This document shows, in pieces, positions 18,884 to 28,407 of a stretch of 64,000 nt of DNA. The notes beneath the pieces were generated by a model. The model was given only the letters and a program-made list of their open reading frames with translations, was not told where the DNA came from and did not search any database. A program made the translations under genes and the position numbers. The stretch covers positions 1 to 64,000 of the forward strand of contig NZ_JAHKPI010000025.1 in assembly GCF_018860425.1 (NCBI RefSeq), read 5' to 3'. The stretch comes from Marinobacter sp. F3R08. GTDB taxonomy: Bacteria; Pseudomonadota; Gammaproteobacteria; Pseudomonadales; Oleiphilaceae. Numbering within the stretch: position 1 is the stretch's first letter; each line of letters opens with the position of its first letter.

Positions 18884-20881
18884 TCAGACGGTCAGTGGCG
18901 GCATCGGACAGTCCATCTGATCCGCCACGAGTCGCATCAGTTCGTACTCTTTCGTCTCCACTTTGCCATCGCGGGTAATGCAGTGCCCGCAGGCGTCAAT
19001 GATTGCCGGTTTAAGCAGGGGTGACAGGCCGTTCAACGCGGTCAGTGACTCCCGCAGCTGGCGCATGGTGACTTTCTCCAGAACTGGCTCAGCATCGCCC
19101 CGAGTACTGATAAAACCTGCCATAGCCTCCCGGTAGAGGGCCTCGGCATCAGCCCGCGAGGTTGATCCTGCCCGCGCGAGCAGGCTCAGAAGTCGCTGAA
19201 GGGCTGGCATGATGGGTTTATAGCTCCGGAAGCGAACCGGGACCACGCTTGCTGCCTCATCGCCCAGATGACGGGACAGGAAGCTTGTCAGCGCCAACTC
19301 GAACAGCGTAACCCGGTTATCCGCTGCTACCAGCTTCTGGACATTGGTGATCAGCATTTCCCGTTCTTCCGGATCGAGCTTGCGCAGCGCCGGCATGGCC
19401 AGTTCCAGGGCAGGGAAGCGGACGCCATCACCGATAGTTTTGAGCGCCGGTAGCAGCTTCTCCAGCAGTTCGGGCTGGCTGCCCAGGACCGGATGGGCCG
19501 GTAGAAGGTTCAGCCGTTCTGTTTGTTGTGGGCGTGGCAGTTCGCTGATCAGCATGGCATAACAGAGCTGGGCTGCGCCGGCCCGGGTGTACAGCAGGTT
19601 GCGGAAGGTAGCCGGGAGCCGGGTGAGAAAACGCATGGCAAAGTCTTCACTTTTCCGGTTGATGGTTCCGACCTGGTCGGAAAACTTACCCGACGGCTTT
19701 ACCGGCCTCTCCGGGCTCAAGGCGACCGGGGATGTTCTCCCTGTCTTGCCGGTGAGCGGCCCGAGGACATCGTTTGCCGCACCCGAGAATGCCGAGGCTC
19801 CGGTTTCTGGTGTCGGCGTGCTCCGACGATAAAGATCGGCGCCTGTTTCGGTATCACGAAGCCGGCTGCGCAATCGGGCCAGCATGCCCGGCTGAATCGC
19901 GTTGATGCGCTCGTCGATGGGCGGGTGGGAGGCCAGCAGGGAAGTGAATTTCATCCGGGCACTTTCGCCAAAACACATATGATTCATGTCGCTGGCATGA
20001 CTGGTGGTGTCGAGATAGCCGCCCTTCATCCCGATCTTGAACAGGGCGCCCGCGATGCCTTCCGGGTTGCGGGTGAATTGGACAGAGGAAGCGTCTGCCA
20101 GCATCTCTCGTTGCCTGGACACGGCTGCCTGGATGAGGCGCCCGAAAAAGACCCCGAGATAGCCAATCACAAACAGCGCCAGACCAATGATCCCCATAGC
20201 CGCTTGTGCCCGTCCGTCCCGGGAGCGTCCTGAACGATGCCCCCGATAGAAAGAGGCCCGAAGCAGAAAGCCGCCAATTTGACCAATCATCAGGATACCG
20301 GCTAGCAGGGCGATAAGCCGGACGTTCAGGCGCATGTCCCCGTTGAAAATGTGACTGAACTCGTGAGCGACAACGCCCTGGAGCTCGTCCCGCGACAATT
20401 GGGTAATGGCGCCGTGGGTAACAACCATGACCGCTTCACCGGGTGTATAGCCGGCCACGAACGCATTGATGCCGGTTTCCTGATCCATTACATAGAGTTC
20501 TGGTACCGAAACACCGCTGGCAATGGCCATTTCTTCAACAATGTTACGCAATTTGCGTTCATCACTGTCCCGGGTATCCGGATCAATCGGTCGTGCACCA
20601 ACCATCTTGGCAACCCTGGCGCCACCGCCGGACAGATCAGCCCAGCGGAGCAGGGAGCCCAGAACAATCAATGCGATAACGGTAAAGGCGGTTAGCAGGC
20701 CGTGATTCGACAGTAGCCAATGGTGGAAGGCAAGACTGGACGATTCGCTGCGGGTGACAAAATACCCCACCAGACAGACGGCGAGCGTAATGAGCGCAAC
20801 CGCCGTCAGGAACAGGAAAACCAGCAAGCTGGTGTTGCGCCGGGCAAGGGCCTGGCGCTGAAAGAAACCTGGATGAGCCAT
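18884..20881 (-). CDS. membrane-bound M48 family metalloprotease with C-terminal helical domain
   Basis: Inner-membrane zinc protease of the HtpX/Ste24 type, 665 residues, about twice the size of HtpX. Two membrane helices lie at about 18-42 and 61-79. The zinc site HEFSH is at 173-177, with the third ligand E259 in REMLADASSVQFTRN. Further membrane segments lie at about 187-208 and 228-250. A loop with THASDMNHMCF and SHPPIDERI follows, as in M48 proteases. The C-terminal 250 residues are helical. The end (ITRDGKVETKEYELMRLVADQMDCP) resembles TerB-like domains. It follows lemA, a widely conserved pairing that suggests a joint role at the membrane; the substrates are unknown. Confidence 0.88.
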   Translation of the reverse strand: MAHPGFFQRQALARRNTSLLVFLFLTAVALITLAVCLVGYFVTRSESSSLAFHHWLLSNHGLLTAFTVIALIVLGSLLRWADLSGGGARVAKMVGARPIDPDTRDSDERKLRNIVEEMAIASGVSVPELYVMDQETGINAFVAGYTPGEAVMVVTHGAITQLSRDELQGVVAHEFSHIFNGDMRLNVRLIALLAGILMIGQIGGFLLRASFYRGHRSGRSRDGRAQAAMGIIGLALFVIGYLGVFFGRLIQAAVSRQREMLADASSVQFTRNPEGIAGALFKIGMKGGYLDTTSHASDMNHMCFGESARMKFTSLLASHPPIDERINAIQPGMLARLRSRLRDTETGADLYRRSTPTPETGASAFSGAANDVLGPLTGKTGRTSPVALSPERPVKPSGKFSDQVGTINRKSEDFAMRFLTRLPATFRNLLYTRAGAAQLCYAMLISELPRPQQTERLNLLPAHPVLGSQPELLEKLLPALKTIGDGVRFPALELAMPALRKLDPEEREMLITNVQKLVAADNRVTLFELALTSFLSRHLGDEAASVVPVRFRSYKPIMPALQRLLSLLARAGSTSRADAEALYREAMAGFISTRGDAEPVLEKVTMRQLRESLTALNGLSPLLKPAIIDACGHCITRDGKVETKEYELMRLVADQMDCPMPPLTV

Positions 20882-20892
20882 GTCTCAGGGCC

Positions 20893-21480
20893 TCAGAAGG
20901 CCACTTTCGGTGCCTTGCGGGCTTCCGGCGTTTCCAGTTCCAGTTGCGCTGTTTCCTTGAAGGCAAACATGCCGGCAATAATGTTGTTGGGGAACTGCTC
21001 CCGGAATATGTTGTAGGTCATTACGCCGTCGTTGTAGGCCTGGCGAGCAAAGGCAACGCGGTTCTCGGTGCTGGATAGCTCTTCCATCAGTTGCTGGATG
21101 GTTTCGTTGGCCTTCAGGTCCGGGTAGTTTTCTGCCACGGCGTAGAAATTTGCAAGGGCTTTGGTCAGCAGGTTTTCGGCACTGCCCAGGCGCTGAATCT
21201 TGGTTCCGTCGCCGGGATCTTTGGCCGCATCTTTCTGGGCGCTTACCGCATTGTTACGGGCTTCCATAACTTGGGTGAGGGTGCTTTTCTCGTGGCTCAG
21301 ATAAGCCTTTGCTGCTTCCACCAGATTGGGAATCAGGTCATGACGGCGTTGTAACTGCACATCAATCTGGGCAAAGCCGTTTTTAAACTGATTGCGCAGG
21401 GCAACCAGGCGGTTGTAGATAAAGACCAGGTAGAAAACAACGACGGCAATAACAATCAGGCCGATAACGGTGGTTCCCAT
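20893..21480 (-). CDS. lemA: LemA family protein
   Basis: LemA family protein of 195 residues. One N-terminal membrane segment (about 4-24, VIGLIVIAVVVFYLVFIYN) is followed by a helical domain with the family motifs YNRLVALRNQFKNGFAQIDVQLQRRHDLIPNLVE, in two adjoining pieces, and FYAVAENYPDLKAN. The end, YNIFREQFPNNIIAGMFAFK, is typical. The biochemical role is unknown. It lies 11 bases upstream of the M48 protease gene on the same strand, so they are one operon. Confidence 0.93.
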   Translation of the reverse strand: MGTTVIGLIVIAVVVFYLVFIYNRLVALRNQFKNGFAQIDVQLQRRHDLIPNLVEAAKAYLSHEKSTLTQVMEARNNAVSAQKDAAKDPGDGTKIQRLGSAENLLTKALANFYAVAENYPDLKANETIQQLMEELSSTENRVAFARQAYNDGVMTYNIFREQFPNNIIAGMFAFKETAQLELETPEARKAPKVAF

Positions 21481-21502
21481 GGAAACTCCTCAAGGTGATG
21501 GG

Positions 21503-23563
21503 TCAGAGGTTATTTTCCACAATTTTCTCGTGGAAGCCTTTTACAAAGATCTCAAATTCACGCGGTGGCAACGGCTTGCTGAAGAAATAACCCTGGGCGA
21601 GCTTGCAGCCCCGCTGACTCAGGTAGTATTCCTGTTCTGCTGTTTCGACACCCTCGGCAACCACTGACAGGTTCAGACTCTTGCCCAGATCGATAATGGT
21701 ATTGGCGATTCGCGTGTCTTCCTCATTGATCAGCAGGTCGCAGATAAACTGCTTGTCGATCTTGAGATGCTGGACAGGCATTTGTTTCAGATACGTGAGG
21801 GAGGAGTAGCCGGTGCCGAAGTCATCGACTGCGATACTGATTCCCGCATTGTTCAGCCTGTGGAGTTTGGCCACAGCATCTGAAAGATTGGTCATGAAAC
21901 TGGTTTCGGTGACTTCAAGTTCCAGTCGTCCGGCGGGAATCTTGTGTCGTCGAAGGGTGTCGAGAATGTCGTCAACGATGGTTTCCTGGCGTAGCTGAAC
22001 GGCTGAGAGGTTGACGGCAATGCGCAACGGAGAGCCTTCTGACGCCCAGTGCGCTGCCTGCTTGCAGGCCTGGTCAAGTACCCATTGACCGATTTCAACG
22101 ATGGAACCATTGGCTTCAGCGACAGGAATGAAAAAGTCCGGGGGGACCATGCCGCGGGTGGGGTGCTCCCAGCGCAGCAGAGCTTCGGCGCCAATTACAC
22201 GCTTGCTCTCAAGGCTGATCTGGGGCTGGTAAACCAGGTGCAACTGATCAGCCGGGATAGCCTGGGACAAGTCTTTTTCCAGTTGCTTCCGGTCCCGGAT
22301 TTCCTGGTCAATGCTGGCAACATAGAACTGGAAGTGATTGTGGCCATTTTGCTTGGCCAGGGTCATGGTCTGCTCAGCACTCTGCAGAAGGCGATCGGCC
22401 TGATTGGTGTCCGATGGGTACAGTGCAATGCCCAGGGTGGCAGTCATCGAGATTTTCTGTCCCTCCACCAGCATGGGAGCGCTGATGCAAGCGAGCACCC
22501 TTTCTGCGGTGTCTGCTGCCTGAAACCCGTCGCGAAGTCCTTTCTGGACAATCACGAACTGGTCACTTCCCAGGCGGGCAATAGTGAACCGTGCGTTATT
22601 CAGTTTGTTGGTCAGACGGTCGGCGACCGTCTGAAGAATCAGATCGCCGGAGCGGAAACCGCACTGTTCGTTGATTGACTTGAAGTCGTCAATGCCGCAA
22701 ACGATCAGGGACAGTTGTGCGTTGCGTCGACTGGCATCTTCGATATCCCGTACCAATAATTCCATAAAGGAATCCCGGCTGGGCAAACCCGTAAGCTGAT
22801 CGTAACGGGACAGACGGTTGACGCGATCCTCTGCCTCGCGATGGCGTTTCTGGCTGTCGCCAATGGCCACCAGCAGGTTGTTGGTAGCGTTTACCCAGAG
22901 GCCAAGCTCGTCGCTCTGATGACCTGATGGCGTGGTGACCAGGCGGTCATCCGGGTGGGCCGGATCCACCTGTTTTACCGAATTGACTATCCTGAGCAGA
23001 GGCCGTGTGAGAAGCAGGTGGAACACGTAGAACAGAACCATCCCGAGAATGAGGGCGGTGGCTATGCCGGAAGCGAAGGTGACGGCAGCTCGGTCCAGCC
23101 AGGTTCGGGCTGCTGCTGCGGTGTCATAGTGAACTTCAAGGAAACCGTAGATGTTCTCCGGGGTGTCCTCCCGGAACAGCGGTTCCCGGTAGATGCGCTC
23201 TTCGTCGAAGATCGGATCGGTCACGGGGCGAAAAGGTGTGTCTTCTATCGGGCGGACGCGATTTCCGAGAGGGTCGCCGTCCGGGTGTGTGATCCGGGCC
23301 AGGTGCACGGGTTCCTTCGCAAAAAGGCCGTCAACCACTTGTTGGGCCAGTTCTGCATCAATGCTGAACACCGCCTGAGTTGCGGCGTCCTTGACCATGG
23401 CGATGGTTTGTACAGCATCGCTGTCCAGACCGCTGGATACTCGTTGGGCATCCAGAATGACCTGTGCCGTGCTGACGATGACACCGCTGAGAAGGGCCAC
23501 AGCAAGAGTCCATCGTAAGATCCGATAGCCCAGACGGTGTTCAGGTTCGAAAGAGTTTTGCAT
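21503..23563 (-). CDS. membrane GGDEF-EAL protein, probable cyclic-di-GMP phosphodiesterase
   Basis: Inner-membrane signalling protein of 686 residues. Membrane helices at about 15-35 and 161-185 enclose a periplasmic sensor of about 125 residues. A HAMP-like stretch (188-240) precedes the GGDEF domain (about 250-415). The cyclase signature there is GSDQF (332-336), so cyclase activity is unlikely. The EAL domain (about 430-680) keeps EALLRW (460-465), the DDFGTGYSSL loop and KIDKQFI, which fits an active phosphodiesterase. It ends 22 bases before the lemA start on the same strand and might share its transcript. The signal sensed is unknown. Confidence 0.92.
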   Translation of the reverse strand: MQNSFEPEHRLGYRILRWTLAVALLSGVIVSTAQVILDAQRVSSGLDSDAVQTIAMVKDAATQAVFSIDAELAQQVVDGLFAKEPVHLARITHPDGDPLGNRVRPIEDTPFRPVTDPIFDEERIYREPLFREDTPENIYGFLEVHYDTAAAARTWLDRAAVTFASGIATALILGMVLFYVFHLLLTRPLLRIVNSVKQVDPAHPDDRLVTTPSGHQSDELGLWVNATNNLLVAIGDSQKRHREAEDRVNRLSRYDQLTGLPSRDSFMELLVRDIEDASRRNAQLSLIVCGIDDFKSINEQCGFRSGDLILQTVADRLTNKLNNARFTIARLGSDQFVIVQKGLRDGFQAADTAERVLACISAPMLVEGQKISMTATLGIALYPSDTNQADRLLQSAEQTMTLAKQNGHNHFQFYVASIDQEIRDRKQLEKDLSQAIPADQLHLVYQPQISLESKRVIGAEALLRWEHPTRGMVPPDFFIPVAEANGSIVEIGQWVLDQACKQAAHWASEGSPLRIAVNLSAVQLRQETIVDDILDTLRRHKIPAGRLELEVTETSFMTNLSDAVAKLHRLNNAGISIAVDDFGTGYSSLTYLKQMPVQHLKIDKQFICDLLINEEDTRIANTIIDLGKSLNLSVVAEGVETAEQEYYLSQRGCKLAQGYFFSKPLPPREFEIFVKGFHEKIVENNL

Positions 23564-23751
23564 TCAGGCCTGTTTTATTCCGGTGTCTACATGGCAATGG
23601 TGATGAGCTTGGGCCAAGGTTGTCAGGGCGTCATACTCAATAGTCTTCGCCGGCATGACTCAGGTTCGGCACATTCCTATGAGTATCGACGATTCTTTTG
23701 AAGATTTCAGAGTGTGCTTGTATCAAATTGTAAGTGTTTTCTTATGACAGA

Positions 23752-23782
23752 AACAAAAAAAACACCCGCCTTTCGGCGGGCG
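23752..23782 (-). terminator. terminator downstream of sodB
   Basis: On the minus strand, GCCCGCC-GAAA-GGCGGGT followed by GTTTTTTTTG, about 45 bases after the sodB stop. The 262 bases between the EAL gene start and the sodB stop hold only this hairpin and presumed promoter sequence for the EAL gene. Confidence 0.92.
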
Positions 23783-23825
23783 CTTCAATGAAGCCGATTT
23801 CGGCTGCATAACTACCGGGTCTGAA

Positions 23826-24404
23826 TCAGGCCAGGTTTTCGTTCACGAAATCCCAGTTGACCAGATTCCAGAAGGCTTCCAGGTAGTTCGGACGGGAATT
23901 GCGGTAGTCGATGTAGTACGCATGTTCCCACACGTCGACGGTCAGCACCGGCTTGTCGGCGCCGGTCAGCGGGGTTTCCGCGTTGCTGGTATTGGCAATC
24001 GCAACACTGCCGTCAGCCTTTTTCACCAGCCAGGTCCAGCCTGAACCAAAGTTGTTGGCGGCCTTGTCGTTGAATTCTTTCTTGAAGTCCTCGAAAGAAC
24101 CGAAAGCCTTCTCGATGGCTTCCTTGGCAGCACCGGTCGGCTCGCCGCCGCCGTTCGGGCTCAGACAATGCCAGTAGAAGGTATGGTTCCAGACCTGTGC
24201 GGCGTTGTTGAACAGAGGGCCGCTGGCGCTCTTGATGATGTCTTCAAGAGATTTGTTGGCGTTGTCGGTACCTTCAACCAGGCCGTTGAGCTTGGTGACG
24301 TATGTGTTGTGATGTTTGCCGTAATGGTACTCAAGGGTTTCCTGAGAGATGTGTGGTTCAAGTGCGTTCTTTTCGTAAGGCAGTGCGGGAAGTTCAAATG
24401 CCAT
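23826..24404 (-). CDS. sodB: superoxide dismutase [Fe]
   Basis: Cytoplasmic homodimer converting superoxide to oxygen and peroxide. The 192 residues match FeSOD. Metal ligands are visible as H26-type in ETLEYHYGKHHNTYVTKLN, in NHTFYW, and in the DVWEHAYYIDYRN signature (Asp and His). The GGGEPTG and FGSGWTWLVK motifs favour iron over manganese. It lies downstream of purE-purK on the same strand but has its own 71-base upstream gap with a possible promoter and FNR-like site. Confidence 0.97.
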   Translation of the reverse strand: MAFELPALPYEKNALEPHISQETLEYHYGKHHNTYVTKLNGLVEGTDNANKSLEDIIKSASGPLFNNAAQVWNHTFYWHCLSPNGGGEPTGAAKEAIEKAFGSFEDFKKEFNDKAANNFGSGWTWLVKKADGSVAIANTSNAETPLTGADKPVLTVDVWEHAYYIDYRNSRPNYLEAFWNLVNWDFVNENLA

Positions 24405-24465
24405 GAGGTCGTTCTCCCTGTCTCTCTGTTTATGTGGATGTACAGAAACCCAATATAAGGTCGAT

Positions 24466-24479
24466 TTGAGTCAGATCAA
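24466..24479 (-). promoter_or_regulatory. FNR/Anr-like site upstream of sodB
   Basis: TTGAT-CTGA-CTCAA on the minus strand, one base away from the TTGAT-N4-ATCAA consensus. It overlaps the purK stop and lies just upstream of a TATATT -10-like sequence. It could respond to oxygen, but one such match may arise by chance. Confidence 0.3.
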
Positions 24480-25594
24480 CCCTTTGCCGTTAAGGAACTT
24501 TTAAAGTCCGGGCTGCCTGGCAGGAACTGCGCACAGTTCTTTACTCGCCAGACGAGTTCCTCGTAGCTGTCCGCCAGAATATTGACATGGCCGAGCTTGC
24601 GGCCCGGCCGCTCACCTTTGTTGTAAAGGTGAACATGCGCATAGGGCAGTTCAAGGATGCGTTCGATGTCGCCATGCTCGCCAATAATGTTAATCATGCA
24701 GCTCAGCCCGCGAGGCGCCACGTTACCCAAAGGGTGGCCGCTTACGGCACGGATATGATTTTCGAACTGGCTGGTCATTGAGCCTTCAATGGTCCAGTGC
24801 CCCGAGTTGTGGACTCTGGGAGCCATCTCGTTGGCCACCAGGCCATCGGCCGTCTCAAACAGCTCAAGCGTTAAGACGCCAACATAATCCAGATCGTTCA
24901 GCAGAGCCTTGATATAACGCTCGGCATCCTGTTGAACATGTTTCCCGAGCTTTGGAGCAGGGGCAATCGAGTAGCGTAAAATACCTTCGTGGTGGGTGTT
25001 TTCAGCTATCGGATAAAAAGCTACTTCACCGTCCTCGGCGCGTACCGCGATAATCGACACTTCCCGGTGGAAATCAACAAACTTTTCCACGATCAGCCGG
25101 GGGTGGCCAATGGAGTCCCAGGCTGCTTCCGCATCTTCGGGGCTCCTGAGTACCGCCTGCCCTTTGCCGTCATAACCTTCGGTGTTGGATTTCGCCACCA
25201 CCGGACAGCCAAGCTCTTCGGCAGCGGCTTGCAATGAGGCGGCGCTATCGGCAATTTTCCATTCGGGTGTCGGGATACCCAGTTGCCCGAACAGAGTTTT
25301 CTCTGCTTCCCGGTTCTGGCACACCTGAAGGGCTCTGGGGCACGGGTGAACAGGTTTGAGAGCAGCGATTTTCTCGGCTACGTCGACCGGCAGGTGTTCG
25401 AACTCGTAGGTAACACGGTCAACCCGGGAGAGGAAGTCATCGAGATATTCGCTTTCGCGGTCGATGATGACTTCGCCCAGTCCGGCACTGGGGTTGCCGG
25501 ACATGTCATAGAAAACAAAGGTCTTGGCCAGTGGATATCCGGCCAGTGCCAGCATTCTTCCCAGTTGGCCGGCGCCCAGTACACCAATTCTCAT
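24476..25594 (-). CDS. purK: N5-carboxyaminoimidazole ribonucleotide synthase
   Basis: ATP-grasp enzyme of purine synthesis; makes N5-CAIR from AIR, bicarbonate and ATP for PurE. The 372 residues open MRIGVLGAGQLGRMLALAGYPL. The ATP-grasp domain includes SNTEGYDGKGQAVLRS (split at the loop) and ELFETADGLVANEMAPRVHNSGHWT. I use the ATG at 25594 (AGGAGAA six bases upstream); a longer frame begins at 25621. It follows purE by 85 bases in the usual operon. Confidence 0.97.
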   Translation of the reverse strand: MRIGVLGAGQLGRMLALAGYPLAKTFVFYDMSGNPSAGLGEVIIDRESEYLDDFLSRVDRVTYEFEHLPVDVAEKIAALKPVHPCPRALQVCQNREAEKTLFGQLGIPTPEWKIADSAASLQAAAEELGCPVVAKSNTEGYDGKGQAVLRSPEDAEAAWDSIGHPRLIVEKFVDFHREVSIIAVRAEDGEVAFYPIAENTHHEGILRYSIAPAPKLGKHVQQDAERYIKALLNDLDYVGVLTLELFETADGLVANEMAPRVHNSGHWTIEGSMTSQFENHIRAVSGHPLGNVAPRGLSCMINIIGEHGDIERILELPYAHVHLYNKGERPGRKLGHVNILADSYEELVWRVKNCAQFLPGSPDFKSSLTAKG

Positions 25595-25679
25595 TTGTGT
25601 TCTCCTGCCTGTTCCAGGCATTGCTCAAATGCTCGGGAAGCGGACAAGGCCTTGCCCGCTTCTTACTCCGAATGTTGCG

Positions 25680-26171
25680 TTACTGGTCCCGTGGGTCAGG
25701 GTTGTCCAGAATCGTTTCAGTCTGTGTTGTCCGGAACTGTTCCACGGCTTCCCGGATAGTGTTATCGGCTGTGCCGATAATCTGCGCTGCCAGCAGGCCC
25801 GCGTTCGTGGCGCCGGCCTTGCCGATAGCCAGGGTGCCAACGGCTATACCCCCGGGCATCTGGACAATGGACAGCAACGAATCCAGTCCGTTCAGGGTTT
25901 TGGACTGAACCGGTACGCCCAGCACAGGCAGGGCGGTTTGTGAGGCAACCATGCCCGGCAGGTGGGCAGCGCCGCCAGCGCCGGCGATAATGACTTTCAG
26001 GCCACGATCTGCCGCAGTTTTGGCATAGTCAAACAGCAGATCCGGGGTGCGGTGGGCCGAGACGACTTTGGTTTCATAGGCCACGCCAAGTTTTTCGAGC
26101 ATGTTGGCGGCGTGTTCCATGGTGGGCCAGTCGGATTTGGAGCCCATGATGAGACCTACAAGCGGCTGCAT
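25680..26171 (-). CDS. purE: N5-carboxyaminoimidazole ribonucleotide mutase
   Basis: Converts N5-CAIR to CAIR, partner of PurK. The 163-residue class I PurE has the [13 protein letters not shown] phosphate-binding loop, VVSAHRTPD with the catalytic His, and [16 protein letters not shown] use the ATG at 26171, where homology begins, rather than the longer frame from 26207. It is the first gene of purE-purK. Confidence 0.97.
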   Translation of the reverse strand: MQPLVGLIMGSKSDWPTMEHAANMLEKLGVAYETKVVSAHRTPDLLFDYAKTAADRGLKVIIAGAGGAAHLPGMVASQTALPVLGVPVQSKTLNGLDSLLSIVQMPGGIAVGTLAIGKAGATNAGLLAAQIIGTADNTIREAVEQFRTTQTETILDNPDPRDQ

Positions 26172-26377
26172 ATGCACCAGTCCTGTGATAATTGGAAAGC
26201 CGGCCATTGTATGTTTTGGCTACTTACCATGCAAACTTATGGACCTGGAGCAGGTTGGGATGGAGAGCTCAGTGCTTTGCGTAAGAGTATGTATTGGCAA
26301 GGCTTCATTTTTACCTGGGAGTAAGTAGAGGTATTATCGACACTTATTGTTTTAACCGTCCATAGTCAGGAGATGTA

Positions 26378-27349
26378 ATGGAATCCATCCGTCCAGATAA
26401 CGATGAGCTGAGGGCTGAACGACCGATCGGGAGTGCTGAGCCGAAAAAGCCGGCGGAGAGAAAGTCCGGATCATCGTCCGGTGGGAAGAACGAGCCGTCG
26501 ACGCCGGCGAAACCTCCCAAAGGTGGCAAGGACGATAATTGCGGGAATGGTCGCGGCAGTTCAGCGATGTTATGGCTGCTGTTGATTGCGGTGGCGGTTG
26601 CCGCCGGGGCGGGCTGGTACTCCCAGGAACAGCGGGTGCAGGCCCTGGAAGGGCAGCTGGAGGAGGCGGATTACTGGGCTCGCCAGAGTAAGCTGGCGTT
26701 GGCGCGGTTTGAGGGTGAGCTCTCGGAGACCGGTGAGAATCTGCAGGAACGGGGCGCGTCTTTAGAGGACCAGTTGGCGGCGCACGAAAAACGGCTGGAT
26801 ACGGCGGATAGCGAGATCCGGAAGCTGTGGGTCATTGCCAACGAACGCAACAAAAAGCGTCTGGATGACCAGCAGGGGCGGATCGCTGCGCTTGAATCCG
26901 GCGTCGCAGAGGGCGCGCAGTCCATTAGCGCTATCGAAGCGTCGGTGAGCAAGGTTCGCTCGTCGATGTCATCCGATGTCGCAGCGTTGAAGCAGCAAAC
27001 CGAAACGTCGATCGCTGCGCTACAGGATGCTAATCGTCAGGCGACGGATCAGCTGACCAGGCTCAGTCAACAGCTGGCAGAGGTGGATCAGGTCATTGAG
27101 AGCCGTATTCGGCGATTCGAGCAGGAACAGAAACTGGGTGTCAGTGGCATGGAAGGGCGAATTTCGGCGCTCGAGCGGAAAACCGGAGAGCTTGCAGGAG
27201 ATGGCCGGGTAGGGGCACTTCGGAATGAAGTAGAAAGCTTGCAGCAAACCGTTGAGTCTATCGACGCCTCCCGCTCACAACTGACCTCGCGTTTGGTTCG
27301 GTTGTCCGAGGAGGTGAACCAGTTACGGAGTCAGGTCAGCGGGCAGTAG
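26378..27349 (+). CDS. membrane-anchored coiled-coil protein, unknown function
   Basis: I do not recognise a specific family. The 323-residue product starts with a charged, Pro/Lys/Ser-rich cytoplasmic stretch (1-60), has one membrane helix (about 63-82, AMLWLLLIAVAVAAGAGW), then about 240 residues of predicted coiled coil, rich in Glu, Gln, Ala and Arg with heptad-like repeats. The topology implies a rod in the periplasm. The ATG has a strong AGGAG site. It stands alone, divergent from purE. Similar architecture is seen in HemX-like and cell-envelope scaffolding proteins, but no motif proves such a role. Confidence 0.8.
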   Translation: MESIRPDNDELRAERPIGSAEPKKPAERKSGSSSGGKNEPSTPAKPPKGGKDDNCGNGRGSSAMLWLLLIAVAVAAGAGWYSQEQRVQALEGQLEEADYWARQSKLALARFEGELSETGENLQERGASLEDQLAAHEKRLDTADSEIRKLWVIANERNKKRLDDQQGRIAALESGVAEGAQSISAIEASVSKVRSSMSSDVAALKQQTETSIAALQDANRQATDQLTRLSQQLAEVDQVIESRIRRFEQEQKLGVSGMEGRISALERKTGELAGDGRVGALRNEVESLQQTVESIDASRSQLTSRLVRLSEEVNQLRSQVSGQ

Positions 27350-27488
27350 CCGGCCTGCGGGGTCGTTCGGTCCTGACCTCTCGGGCTTTGTAACGGTTTG
27401 TAGCCATCCCTTGCGGTAGCTCTCATTTCTGGTGTTTGGCAGTTGCTATGATCAGGTGACTCGCAATCAGGATGAAGAGTTAACAATA

Positions 27489-28358
27489 ATGAAAGCCCGA
27501 GAGTCTTCTGTGTCTTCCCTTCTTCAACTGCTGGCGGCGGTATCACTGTTGTTGGCATTGTCGGGGTGTAAGGTTTACCAGTCCATTGGCAAAAGTGTTG
27601 GTTCGTTCCTGCACCCGGTTTCCGGCCATGATTTTGTTCACATTGATAACGACAGCTGGGACCGGCGCAACGCGGTTCTGTATTTCTACCGGACGCACTC
27701 TCAGTGGGCGGCCGACGAGATAGAGGCTCCCAGTGTCTATGTCGACGATACTCATTATTTCAACATTCGCAACGACAGCTTCACCTGGCTGGAAGTTAGC
27801 CCGGGGGAGCGCCATATCGCAATTCGCCGCCCCTTGCTGGGGCTGGAGGGAATGAACTCCTTCAGCCTGAGCCTGATTGCCGATGGCGTGTTGAATGTTG
27901 AGCCTGGCCAGATCTATTACCTGCGTTATAACGAGCTTTCGGAGCCAGGCCAGAGGCACCCTGAACTGGACCCGGATCACTCCCTGGCTCAGGGTGATTT
28001 GCAATTGGTGGCAAGGGACTATGCCATGCAAGCAGGGGAGATTGTGTCCACCCGGTTTCTGAACAGTGACCTGTTGGCGCCGAATCATGCGGCGACTTCC
28101 ATTGTGCACGTGAATGAAGATGTGGACTACGAGCGGCAGCTTGGGCATCTGAAAGAAGAGCGGGAGCTTGAGATTGAGCGCCTTAAGGCCGAGGGGAAAT
28201 ATGAATCAGCTTCCTGGTTCTGGCCCTTTGGCGGAGGCCCCACCGTTCCACTGGAGACTGATCGAGAGATTGAGAGGTTGGAGCAGGAATACGCGGAGCT
28301 GGAATTGGAGCGGGAGCGAAAGGAAAATGCAGAATCCGGCGGCTGGTGGATTTTCTGA
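27489..28358 (+). CDS. putative lipoprotein with DUF2846-like domain
   Basis: The 289-residue protein begins with a signal peptide ending in the lipobox LSGC (Cys about residue 28), so it should be a lipid-anchored envelope protein. The central part (about 50-150) resembles DUF2846 proteins: AVLYFYRTHSQW, APSVYVDDTHYFNIRNDSF, ERHIAIRRPLLG and PGQIYYLRYNE. The C-terminal 90 residues are charged and helical with ELERERKEN and end in WWIF. I use the ATG at 27489, which begins the signal peptide. The function is unknown. A small gene follows by 49 bases. Confidence 0.8.
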   Translation: MKARESSVSSLLQLLAAVSLLLALSGCKVYQSIGKSVGSFLHPVSGHDFVHIDNDSWDRRNAVLYFYRTHSQWAADEIEAPSVYVDDTHYFNIRNDSFTWLEVSPGERHIAIRRPLLGLEGMNSFSLSLIADGVLNVEPGQIYYLRYNELSEPGQRHPELDPDHSLAQGDLQLVARDYAMQAGEIVSTRFLNSDLLAPNHAATSIVHVNEDVDYERQLGHLKEERELEIERLKAEGKYESASWFWPFGGGPTVPLETDREIERLEQEYAELELERERKENAESGGWWIF

Positions 28359-28407
28359 CGACTGACTACACTGACAGCAAGTGCAAGACTCGGGAAATCG
28401 AACAGTA

